Assembly: GCF_022410465.1 (NCBI RefSeq)
Contig: NZ_JAJSON010000012.1
Span: 1-64,000, forward strand
Source of the DNA: Christiangramia crocea
GTDB lineage: Bacteria > Bacteroidota > Bacteroidia > Flavobacteriales > Flavobacteriaceae
Direction: 5' to 3'
Length of the DNA stretch: 64,000 bases
The position numbers and the translations under genes were made by a program. Of this stretch, positions 17,911-25,242 are shown one piece after another; the first letter of the stretch is position 1, and every line of letters starts with the position of its first letter. Below the pieces are notes generated by a model, which was not told where the DNA came from, searched no databases, and saw nothing but the letters and a program-made list of their open reading frames with translations.

Positions 17911-17926
17911 AACGAGTTGGTGAGAA
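17911..17926 (+). other. attI-like insertion site and first cassette junction
   Basis: AACGAG/TTGGTGAGAA holds the G/TT junction at 17916/17917. The bases after it pair with the end of cassette 1 (CTCTCACCAAC at 18973-18983). The left half AACGA differs from the RNACC found before the junction in the attC sites, as expected for a distinct attI. Confidence 0.65.
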
Positions 17927-17937
17927 TTTTTTAAAAT

Positions 17938-18969
17938 ATGCATGGTAAAAACAAATATGCCGGAATCTCAAAAAGAGCAAAACTTTTACTTGAGAAGGAA
18001 GAAGGATTTGATGTTGACTTCAAGCGAACTACAAAAATAAGTGCAGAAGATTTAGTTGCTTTTGCAAATTCTGACACGGGAGGAACACTTTTGCTAGGAG
18101 TAGATGAAGAAATACAACCTGATGGATCACAAAAAGGAAAAGTTGTCGGATGTGAAATAGGAGATGAAGAAAAATTAAAAATAATCAATAAGGCAAACCA
18201 GTGTTTTCCACATATAAAAATATCAATCCATCAAGAAAATACTAAATACACCCCCTTTTACAGAATTGAAATTCCATCAAGTAAACATAAACCACATTGT
18301 ACCCAAGCTGGAGTTTACAAAGTAAGAAGCGACGGCGCTAATAAACCATTACTACAAGGAGAGTTATTATCGATTTTCCTTAAACAAGAATCAAGCAATT
18401 TTTTGAAAAAATACTCTGAAGCTACCTTGGATATTAGGAAACAATTAGAAAAGCAGCATAAAACTCAAATAAGGGAAATGTGGAATAACACTTTTGAAAC
18501 CACTACAGAAATTGAAAATGTAGTTCAAAGGATTGGTGGAATGGTAGATGGGATTCAACTTCAGATAGAAGATTCAAGCTTTGATTTAGAAAATTTTGTG
18601 GAGGAAATAAAAGAAGATACTTATCAAATGAAGGCCGATTTAGAAATCACTTACGATGTAAAACAAAAACTACAAGAGGTAGATAAAAATATATATAGTT
18701 TAGCTTGGAAATTGAATGCCTTATTGGAACATAATAACATTGAAGATCCAGAAATAACGAACGCCAGGATAAACACTAAGAATTTACTAAGTTTTTATAA
18801 GGAATCTATAACCAAACACTTAGGTAATGTAAATGGTATCGATGAAAAGGCAAAAGAGACAATACAAAGACTATATAATAATAACGATGTTTTAAAAGAA
18901 ACTTATACAATTGAACAAATTGAAGAATGGTATAAGAATATTGAAAATGACGAGGAAATTAAGAACTAA
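17938..18969 (+). CDS. Cassette 1: AlbA_2 (Schlafen-type) domain protein
   Basis: A 343-residue cytoplasmic protein. The N-terminal 130 residues form a Schlafen AlbA_2 domain: EEGFDVDFKRT, then DLVAFANSDTGGTLLLGVDEE and KPHCTQAGVYKVRSDGANKPL. This fold binds nucleic acid or nucleotides and occurs in several anti-phage and regulatory proteins. Residues 135 to 343 are helical and charged and look like coiled coil (EATLDIRKQLEKQHKTQIR...). The start lies only 21 bases inside the cassette, so it probably lacks its own promoter and relies on transcription from upstream. A defence role is inferred from the domain and neighbours only. Confidence 0.75.
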   Translation: MHGKNKYAGISKRAKLLLEKEEGFDVDFKRTTKISAEDLVAFANSDTGGTLLLGVDEEIQPDGSQKGKVVGCEIGDEEKLKIINKANQCFPHIKISIHQENTKYTPFYRIEIPSSKHKPHCTQAGVYKVRSDGANKPLLQGELLSIFLKQESSNFLKKYSEATLDIRKQLEKQHKTQIREMWNNTFETTTEIENVVQRIGGMVDGIQLQIEDSSFDLENFVEEIKEDTYQMKADLEITYDVKQKLQEVDKNIYSLAWKLNALLEHNNIEDPEITNARINTKNLLSFYKESITKHLGNVNGIDEKAKETIQRLYNNNDVLKETYTIEQIEEWYKNIENDEEIKN

Positions 18970-18976
18970 AAACTCT

Positions 18977-19109
18977 CACCAACATCGGCTCATCACAAAT
19001 AACGGGTATTGCCGAAAAAGAGTAATTTTAAAAACCCAGAAAGAAAATGGTTAATCCGAAAAGTCCGCCTTCCTACTCCCGCAACTTGCGATAGCCGTAA
19101 CCGTTGTGG
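18977..19109. repeat. attC-like site 1
   Basis: Starts CACCAAC and ends G/TTGTGG (junction 19103/19104). The inner arms pair CGGCT-ATC-CAA with TTG-GAT-AGCCG around a bulged C, with A-C mismatches that become T-G wobbles on the bottom strand. Closely similar to sites 4 and 6. Confidence 0.8.
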
Positions 19110-19134
19110 TTAATTTTTTAAATAAAACCTATAA

Positions 19135-19737
19135 ATGAAACAGATACTTTTTATCCTTATTTTTATTTTTAGTGTAAATAATTTAAATGCTCAATTTTCT
19201 GAAAACAATGCAATCTATCATACTAGTGAAATAACAATTGGAAACTATTTGGGAATTGATATACATGCCAATTATGTATTAAATGAAAAATATTCTTTCA
19301 AACTAGGATATTCTGGATTTATCAGAAGAGCGAAAAATGCACCTGAAAATTATTCTTCGGGCTTATTCGGTATTTTGACTTTTGGTCTCGCTGATCCTTA
19401 TGATCAAATGGAAAATTTCCAGATTTTGGCAGGAAAAATTTATCCATTAAATAAAAAAGGTACTATACGAACAAATATTTCTTTTGGACTTGGATTTACG
19501 GTAATACGAGAACCTACTAATTGGCAACCCATAGAAGGAAGTTTTGTAAATCAAAATTATTCATTTGAATATAATAAATACAATACCATAAGCTTAATAA
19601 TAAATCCAAAAATAGAATTTCCCTTTACAAGATTTTATGGATTGACCCTTTCCCCTATGCTACAAATTAATAAAGATCGAACATACATCGGAATAGGCAT
19701 AGGACAAATGATAGGATTATTGAGGAAAAAAAACTAA
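19135..19737 (+). CDS. Cassette 2: small outer-membrane β-barrel protein
   Basis: A 200-residue secreted protein with an N-terminal signal peptide (about 1-19, ...NNLNA/QF) and alternating β-strands rich in Tyr, Phe and Gly (SFKLGYSGF, RTNISFGLGFTV, GIGIGQMIGLL). It looks like a small outer-membrane barrel of unknown function. The sequence is AT-rich. Its stop lies at the edge of attC site 2, so the cassette carries almost nothing else. No defence or transport motif is recognisable. Confidence 0.65.
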   Translation: MKQILFILIFIFSVNNLNAQFSENNAIYHTSEITIGNYLGIDIHANYVLNEKYSFKLGYSGFIRRAKNAPENYSSGLFGILTFGLADPYDQMENFQILAGKIYPLNKKGTIRTNISFGLGFTVIREPTNWQPIEGSFVNQNYSFEYNKYNTISLIINPKIEFPFTRFYGLTLSPMLQINKDRTYIGIGIGQMIGLLRKKN

Positions 19738-19872
19738 CCACAACATCGGTTAACGGCCAATATGCGGGTATTCCAGGAAAAACAATAACTTAGAACTCCA
19801 AAACACAAAACTATTAGCCGACAACTCCGCGTGCTGATTTCCGCACACTGGCGTTAACCGTAACCGTTATAT
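19738..19872. repeat. attC-like site 2
   Basis: CCACAAC to G/TTATAT (junction 19866/19867). The inner stem is the most regular of the six: CGGTTAACG, a bulged G, CCA, T, then TGCGG, pairing with CCGCA-A-TGG-CGTTAACCG. Two A-C mismatches become T-G on the bottom strand. Confidence 0.8.
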
Positions 19873-19898
19873 CCAATGCCTCTGAAAATTCAACTTTT

Positions 19899-20867
19899 AT
19901 GACAGATTTTTTTTGTGATTATTATACTTACGGAAATTTTTATCAACCCGGCGACCAACCGAGTAGAGTTTTAATTTTTTCTATTACAGAAGAATTCGAA
20001 AAGATTAAATCAATATTAAAAAGAGAGTTTCCAACAAAAGATTTAGATAAAATTAATCTTAGAATAATTACTCAAAATTCCAAGGTTATTGGCCCGTATA
20101 CGAATGGAAATGAAATTCTGCTACACGACTCTTTTTTATCTTTCTTATGGTGTTTCAATTACGGAATAATGGCAAGAATGCCACAACAAAATTCCTATGA
20201 CAAAGACAGATGGGAATTAGGTGGTAAAGTTATTGAATATGGAAGAGCACTTTTAAATTCATTTCCTTATTGGGATAAGGAAATACTTCCTAATCCTGAA
20301 TTATATAGCAAAGAACTTGATCAGTACGTAGGTAAAACAAATTTTTTATGTTTGAATGGGATTAACTTTATAGTATATCACGAATTTGCACATATTATAT
20401 TAGATCATTTTAAGGAAATATCGGGTGCTAAAATTTCTGACGAAAGAGCTTTAGAAATGGAAAAGGAAGCTGACCAATTTGCATTAAAATACTGTTCAAA
20501 ATTCGAAGGTATTACGGATAAAAATCTTATTGGTTCATTAGCATCAGGATATACTACAGCTATAGGTTCTTTATTTATAACAACAGAAAATTTGAATGGT
20601 GGACAACACCCCAATCCTCATCAAAGGCTTTTAGATATGCTCAATTATTGGAATTTTCAAGAAGATAATATGAGTTGGTCGATAGCTGTTATGGTTATAA
20701 TGGAATGGCAAGTAATATTTAAAAAATGGATTTTATTTGCTAAAGAATTTAAAAATCCAAAGCAATATTTTACTGATTCAATAAAACAAGTTGAAGAAGT
20801 AAAAGAGAGGTATGGTGGTAGAATACCATTAATTGAAGAAATTAAATCAACTGCAAAAGAAACTTAA
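19899..20867 (+). CDS. Cassette 3: HEFAH-motif metallopeptidase (possible peptidase U49/Lit type)
   Basis: A 322-residue soluble protein without signal peptide. The motif FIVYHEFAHIILDHF (about 158-172) is an HExxH zinc-peptidase site. A downstream EMEKEADQFALKY (about 186-198) supplies the likely third ligand, as in ImmA/U49-like peptidases. Cytoplasmic location, length and motif order recall the Lit-type (U49) peptidases that cleave EF-Tu during phage infection, but IrrE/ImmA-type peptidases are an alternative. Its cassette starts TTATATCCAATGCC, mirrored by GGCACTGGATATAAC at its end. Confidence 0.6.
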   Translation: MTDFFCDYYTYGNFYQPGDQPSRVLIFSITEEFEKIKSILKREFPTKDLDKINLRIITQNSKVIGPYTNGNEILLHDSFLSFLWCFNYGIMARMPQQNSYDKDRWELGGKVIEYGRALLNSFPYWDKEILPNPELYSKELDQYVGKTNFLCLNGINFIVYHEFAHIILDHFKEISGAKISDERALEMEKEADQFALKYCSKFEGITDKNLIGSLASGYTTAIGSLFITTENLNGGQHPNPHQRLLDMLNYWNFQEDNMSWSIAVMVIMEWQVIFKKWILFAKEFKNPKQYFTDSIKQVEEVKERYGGRIPLIEEIKSTAKET

Positions 20868-20881
20868 TACTAAGGCACTGG

Positions 20882-21014
20882 ATATAACAACGGTTCATCG
20901 CCAATAAGCGGCACCGTTAGAAAGAAAATAATTAACTTGACCAAAGAACCAATACTAAGCCGACAAATCCGCGTCCCCTACTCCGCCAACTGGCGATAAC
21001 CGAGACCGTTATCT
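20882..21014. repeat. attC-like site 3
   Basis: ATATAAC to G/TTATCT (junction 21008/21009). Arms CGGTT-C-ATCGCCA...GCGG pair with CCGC...TGGCGAT-AACCG, leaving one extrahelical C. Nearly the same as site 5 but without its 16-bp palindrome. Confidence 0.8.
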
Positions 21015-21033
21015 CTAACCTTTAAAGAAGATT

Positions 21034-22896
21034 ATGCTCCAAGGAATAAAAATAAGTGAATCTTTAAAAGCCGTTTATGATATCCCAAATGAATTAGGGT
21101 TGATTACAAATTTAAATCAGCTAAATACAATAGTGGGAGCAAATAACACCGGTAAAAGTAGATTTTTAAGAACAGTATTTTCAGGATCCAATCACATTAA
21201 ATTCATCTACGAAATTGATGAATCAATCTTTAAAAATTCAGTTAGGCTAATTAGAGATATTTTCCAAGTTATTAAAGTTTTAGATGGTCACAGTATTAAA
21301 TACATACATCGACAAGAATTTGAGAAAGCACTTAATGATATTGATGGAAATCAGAATTCCCTTGATCAAATAACTATACTCCATAACTTTATTAAAAATT
21401 TAGAACAAAATCAATTCGAAGTAATATTTGAAGGTAAGCGTCATCTTTTAATTAGAAATTTATCAAATATAAGTTCGCAAAAAAATAATTTAACTGCCAT
21501 ATTAGAAAGCCTAGGAATTGAAAATGAAAAAGTAAAACGAATTTACATACCTATCTTAAGAGGGCTTAGACCTATTGCTAAAGAAGAAAAGAATTTCTCT
21601 AAAGATGATATTTATTCTAAAAGAACCAGACACGATTATTTTCAAAATTCAACTCCTAATGGTGACGTATTTTCCGGTCTTTCAATTTATGAAAACGTAA
21701 AAAGTTTATTATTGGGTGATGAAAATGAAAGAAATGAGATAAAAGAATTTGAGAGTTTTCTAAGCGAAAATGTTTTTAAAGACAAAATCAACTTAATTCC
21801 CAAGTATAACGATGATGTTTTGCATATTAAAATTGGAGAAGAATCACAATTCCCAATTTATAGGTTAGGAGATGGACTTCAAACATTAATTATTATATTA
21901 TTCCCAATATTCCTTAATAGAAAGGAACGTCATATAATTTTTATTGAAGAACCAGAAACCCACTTACATCCCAAATGGCAAAGATTGCTTTTTAGAGCTA
22001 TGAGCTTATTTTCTGAGCACACATATTTTATTTCAACTCATTCTTCAATATTTATTAATTCTCCTCAGAATTCAATTTTTATCGTATCTAAAAATAATGG
22101 AAAAACTCAGATCAACTTCTCTGATATTAAGACAGAAAAGGTTGATGTTTTAAAAGAATTAGGTTATAAACCTAATGACTTATTTCAAACAAACTATTTA
22201 TTGTGGGTTGAAGGACCAAGCGATAAAATCTATTTAAACTATTTAATTAAGAAGTTAGATGAAAATTTGGTTGAGGAGGAAGATTATAGCATTATGTTCT
22301 ATGGTGGAAGTTCTTATAAACATTTCTTGGAGAACAACGGTGATTTTAGTTTAGATTTTATTGAATCCCTTAACCAGAATTACGCGCTCATAATGGATAG
22401 TGACAGATCCAAGGCAACCGAACCATACAATAAAAAGAAAAAGAAATTGAAGGGAGTTTTTGAAGAAAATAATGCATTTTTCTGGTTAACAAGATTACGG
22501 GAAATTGAAAATTATATTCCTTTTGATGATTTTGAAAAAGCTGTAAAAGATGCTCATAAAATCAAAAATATACAAATTGATAAATCTGATTTCGGGGATA
22601 GATGTCAATTCATTGACTTAGATGCAAAACCAAATTATAAACCTTCAATAAAGTTAAGCAATGACTTATTTCAAAAAATCCAAAAAAATAAAAATGGCAA
22701 ACTTACAGGAATCGACGGTAAGGAATTAAGAAAAGAAATTGAAAATGCCATTCAAAAAACTGCAAAAACAGTAAGAAAAATTGATAAACTAAAGGTGGCC
22801 GAAAAGCTTGTTAGAAATGGATTTTCAGTTGAAGATTCAGAGATAAATAAAAAATTACAGCAGTTAGTTTTAGATATTAAAAAAGCAAATAGTTAA
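21034..22896 (+). CDS. Cassette 4: OLD-type ATPase with TOPRIM nuclease domain
   Basis: A 620-residue protein. The N-terminal ABC/SMC-type ATPase has Walker A GANNTGKS (about 35-42), a LGDGLQTL segment and Walker B IIFIEEPETHLHP (about 305-317) followed by the STHSS switch. The C-terminal TOPRIM part has LLWVEGPSDKIYLNYLI (about 389-405) and ALIMDSDRSK (about 451-460), the Glu and Asp-x-Asp of the nuclease. This order is that of overcoming-lysogenization-defect nucleases, widely used in anti-phage systems (OLD, Gabija GajA, retron effectors). No UvrD-like GajB partner is present, so a single-gene (class 1-like) OLD is likely. Confidence 0.82.
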   Translation: MLQGIKISESLKAVYDIPNELGLITNLNQLNTIVGANNTGKSRFLRTVFSGSNHIKFIYEIDESIFKNSVRLIRDIFQVIKVLDGHSIKYIHRQEFEKALNDIDGNQNSLDQITILHNFIKNLEQNQFEVIFEGKRHLLIRNLSNISSQKNNLTAILESLGIENEKVKRIYIPILRGLRPIAKEEKNFSKDDIYSKRTRHDYFQNSTPNGDVFSGLSIYENVKSLLLGDENERNEIKEFESFLSENVFKDKINLIPKYNDDVLHIKIGEESQFPIYRLGDGLQTLIIILFPIFLNRKERHIIFIEEPETHLHPKWQRLLFRAMSLFSEHTYFISTHSSIFINSPQNSIFIVSKNNGKTQINFSDIKTEKVDVLKELGYKPNDLFQTNYLLWVEGPSDKIYLNYLIKKLDENLVEEEDYSIMFYGGSSYKHFLENNGDFSLDFIESLNQNYALIMDSDRSKATEPYNKKKKKLKGVFEENNAFFWLTRLREIENYIPFDDFEKAVKDAHKIKNIQIDKSDFGDRCQFIDLDAKPNYKPSIKLSNDLFQKIQKNKNGKLTGIDGKELRKEIENAIQKTAKTVRKIDKLKVAEKLVRNGFSVEDSEINKKLQQLVLDIKKANS

Positions 22897-22903
22897 AGGC
22901 TAG

Positions 22904-23037
22904 AGATAACAGCGGTTCATCTCAAATTCCGGGTATTGTAGAAAAAATGTAATTTTAGAAACCAAGAAACAAAATGGTAAATCCGACAAGTCCGAGTCCT
23001 TACTCCCGCAACTTGCGATAACCGCAAACCGTTGGCA
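22904..23037. repeat. attC-like site 4
   Basis: AGATAAC to G/TTGGCA (junction 23031/23032). Inner arms GCGGTT-C-ATC...CAA...CGGG pair with CCCG...TTG...GAT-AACCGC, again with one extrahelical C. Confidence 0.8.
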
Positions 23038-23175
23038 ACAATTGCCCATGGCAAAAAACTACCTTAATTTTTACTACTTAACTCTGAAAAAGAAAAAAAG
23101 AATTAAATTAGAAACATCACAAACATCTGATAATCAGAAATTAAAACAATTGACTACTAATTAAATTCTAATATT

Positions 23176-24138
23176 ATGTATGCAGTTTCTAACTTTAAAA
23201 AGTCATTACTAGTATTATCAATATTTATAGTCCCTTTGATAAGTTGTAAAAATGACAAAGAAAATAATCCGAATCAAAAAGAGGATAATATTGAAGCTAA
23301 CAATACCGAAAATATCATTGAAGTAGTAACAAATGAAATGGATTTTCAAATACCATCTCGCCTTAAATCTGGATGGACAACTTTCAGGTATAACAATAAA
23401 TCTTCAGAAACTCATTTTTTCATTTTTGAAAAGATGCCAGAAGGGATAACGATTGACAATTATAACAATGAATTAGTACCACCTTTTAAAGCGGCTTTTA
23501 ATCATCTAATAAATGATGAAGTGGAAAAGGCTATGGAAGAATTTGAAAAAGTCCCAGCCTGGTGGAATGATGTGAAACTGGGTGGCGGTGTTGGTTTAAT
23601 TTCTCCAAAGAGTGTAGCTGAATCTACAATTTACATGCACCCGGGAACCTATGTAATGGAATGCTATGTTAGAATGCCCAATGGCATGCCTCATGCATTC
23701 TATGGAATGTTAAAAGAAATTCAGGTGACAGAGGAAACAAATGACCTCAAAGAACCCTCTTACGATCATCAAATAAGTATTTCAAGTCAAGAAGGAATTA
23801 CATTTCAAGATTCAATTAAAGCCGGAAATTACCAGTTAGCTATCAACTTTAAGGATCAAAAGCAATATGAAACACTTTTAGGCCATGATGTGAACTTAGT
23901 TAGACTTGACAATATTTCAAAATTGGATACATTAGGCAGGTGGATTAATGCTGCTAATATTAAAGCTTTTAGAACTCCAATTCCAGAAGGATTGACATTT
24001 TTAGGTGGCGTAGAGGATTTAGAGGAAGGTGAAACAGGTTATTTTAAAACTCAGCTTAAGCAAGGTACTTACGTATTAATCTCGGAAATTCCGAATGCTA
24101 TAGACCGAAATATGTATAAAACTTTTAAGGTCTATTAA
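23176..24138 (+). CDS. Cassette 5: exported lipoprotein of unknown function
   Basis: A 320-residue lipoprotein with signal peptide and lipobox PLISC (Cys about residue 25), then an acidic/Asn-rich linker. The segment from about 50 to 185 has β-strands and a HPGTYVMECYVRMPNGMPHAFYGM stretch whose His/Cys/Met pattern resembles a cupredoxin metal site. The segment from about 195 to 320 looks like a second β-domain (FQDSIKAGNYQLAINF...GTYVLISEI). I do not recognise the family. The cassette has a long 144-bp leader before the start, so it may hold its own promoter. Confidence 0.55.
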   Translation: MYAVSNFKKSLLVLSIFIVPLISCKNDKENNPNQKEDNIEANNTENIIEVVTNEMDFQIPSRLKSGWTTFRYNNKSSETHFFIFEKMPEGITIDNYNNELVPPFKAAFNHLINDEVEKAMEEFEKVPAWWNDVKLGGGVGLISPKSVAESTIYMHPGTYVMECYVRMPNGMPHAFYGMLKEIQVTEETNDLKEPSYDHQISISSQEGITFQDSIKAGNYQLAINFKDQKQYETLLGHDVNLVRLDNISKLDTLGRWINAANIKAFRTPIPEGLTFLGGVEDLEEGETGYFKTQLKQGTYVLISEIPNAIDRNMYKTFKVY

Positions 24139-24147
24139 AGCAACAGT

Positions 24148-24294
24148 TGCGAACAAAAGTTCATCGCCAATAAGCGGTAGCGTTAGAAAGAAAATAATTA
24201 ACTTGACCAACAATCCAATACTAAACCAACATCCCGATAGCTATCGGGACCGCGTCCCTACTCCGCCAACTGGCGATAACCGGGACGGTTAGGC
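24148..24294. repeat. attC-like site 5 (with a 16-bp palindrome inserted)
   Basis: TGCGAAC to G/TTAGGC (junction 24288/24289). Like site 3, but it carries CCCGATAGCTATCGGG at 24233-24248 near the hairpin tip. Confidence 0.8.
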
Positions 24295-24403
24295 AAAATA
24301 AAATATACGGGTTTGAAATTCTAAGTGTATTTTAAAATGGGATTTATAGAAAAAGCCACTGACCTATATGACCAGCGGCTCTTATAATTCTAAATCTTAA
24401 TTA

Positions 24404-24892
24404 TTAATTGGAAGTATCTGTGCTATCCAATTTTACCATAATTTCCTCGTGCTCTTTTTCCATTGTGCTATGGTCTTCTTCCATCGCTTTATGTTCTTCC
24501 ATAAGTTTCTTGTGGGTTGCGATCATTTCTTCGATCTGAGTTTTTTTCTCGGCTTCAGATTTTTCATCAAAGCTTGTTTTCATTTCTTTATGTCCTTCAA
24601 GTATTTCATCATGGCTTTTAATGATTGCATCATGCTGTTCCAATATCGTTGAATGTTTTGCTACATCTTCAAAAATCGTAGAATCCTGTACATCCATAGA
24701 TCCTAGTTTCTGATTAAAATTTTGAAACTTTTTTAACATTTCATCATGGATAGATTTAAACTTGGAATGAACCTGGCTAATACTGTCTCGTTGACTTTGA
24801 AGTTTCTCAAATTTCTCTGATAGTTCTTTATTGTTGTTTTCGCATCCTACAATTAAGATGAGTAGTACAAAAAGATTGATTAGTTTTTTCAT
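24404..24892 (-). CDS. Cassette 6: reverse-oriented coiled-coil lipoprotein
   Basis: A 162-residue lipoprotein on the strand opposite to the array. Start MKKLINLFVLLILIVGCENNN is chosen because it gives a proper lipobox (LIVGC); the frame runs on to 25054 only by chance through attC site 6. The rest is highly charged helix with Lys/Glu/Met/His-rich repeats (EEHKAMEEDHSTMEKEHEEI), a likely coiled coil. Function unknown. A minus-strand TAAATTTG box lies at 24982-24989. Being antisense, it cannot use read-through from the recombinase side. Confidence 0.65.
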   Translation of the reverse strand: MKKLINLFVLLILIVGCENNNKELSEKFEKLQSQRDSISQVHSKFKSIHDEMLKKFQNFNQKLGSMDVQDSTIFEDVAKHSTILEQHDAIIKSHDEILEGHKEMKTSFDEKSEAEKKTQIEEMIATHKKLMEEHKAMEEDHSTMEKEHEEIMVKLDSTDTSN

Positions 24893-24981
24893 ATCGTTTA
24901 TGGTTTTAATTAAAAATACTAAAACCTTAACGTTTAGAGTATTAAAGGATTTGTAATATTTTCTCAATCGAAAAAATTCTG

Positions 24982-25015
24982 CAAATTTACTTTGCCTAAC
25001 ATCGGTTATACCAAA
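24982..25015 (-). promoter_or_regulatory. Candidate minus-strand promoter at the edge of attC site 6
   Basis: On the minus strand TTTG (25012-25015) and TAAATTTG (24982-24989) are 22 bp apart, slightly longer than the usual 19-20. It would drive the reverse-oriented lipoprotein gene. Confidence 0.35.
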
Positions 25016-25141
25016 TAACGGGTTTAATCGAAAAAGTGTAATTTTAGAAATCAAGAAAGAAAATAGTTAATCCGACATCCCGATAGCTATCGGGACCGCG
25101 GCCCTACTCCCGCAACTTGCTATAGCCACAAACCGTTAATA
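24994..25141. repeat. attC-like site 6 (last site, with a 16-bp palindrome inserted)
   Basis: GCCTAAC to G/TTAATA (junction 25135/25136), matching the RYYYAAC/GTTRRRY form well at its left end. CCCGATAGCTATCGGG occurs at 25079-25094. Body similar to sites 1 and 4. Confidence 0.8.
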
Positions 25142-25242
25142 CAACCCTATCTTCAACTAAAAGGGGGCACTTAAAAGTTTTTATATCGTATTAAAAATAA
25201 GCAAAACGAGATTTTCTATCTTTAGGGAATCTTGTTAATATT

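Larger units (their letters stand above)
16728..25141 (+). mobile_element. Integron-like cassette array: recombinase, attI-like site and six cassettes
   Basis: Six cassettes follow the recombinase: 17917-19103, 19104-19866, 19867-21008, 21009-23031, 23032-24288 and 24289-25135. Each has one gene and ends in an attC-like palindrome of 133-148 bp. The first bases of each cassette (TT-N6-AA...) are complementary to bases at its own 3' end (...CT-N6-AAC), with N6 different in each cassette, as expected if each circularised by joining its ends at G/TT. Cassette genes are visibly more AT-rich than their neighbours. The junction after the last site (GTTAATACAAC) does not keep the AA at bases 9-10, so the array ends there. 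Confidence 0.85.

Noticed and set aside
24893-25054. N-terminal extension of the minus-strand lipoprotein frame into attC site 6
   Set aside because: It would place 54 non-signal residues before a perfect lipoprotein signal; the frame is open there by chance.
18970-25141. The intergenic palindromes as IS ends or CRISPR repeats
   Set aside because: They have no transposase between them, are not regularly spaced, differ in sequence families, and their outermost bases match each cassette's own start, which neither IS ends nor CRISPR repeats explain.
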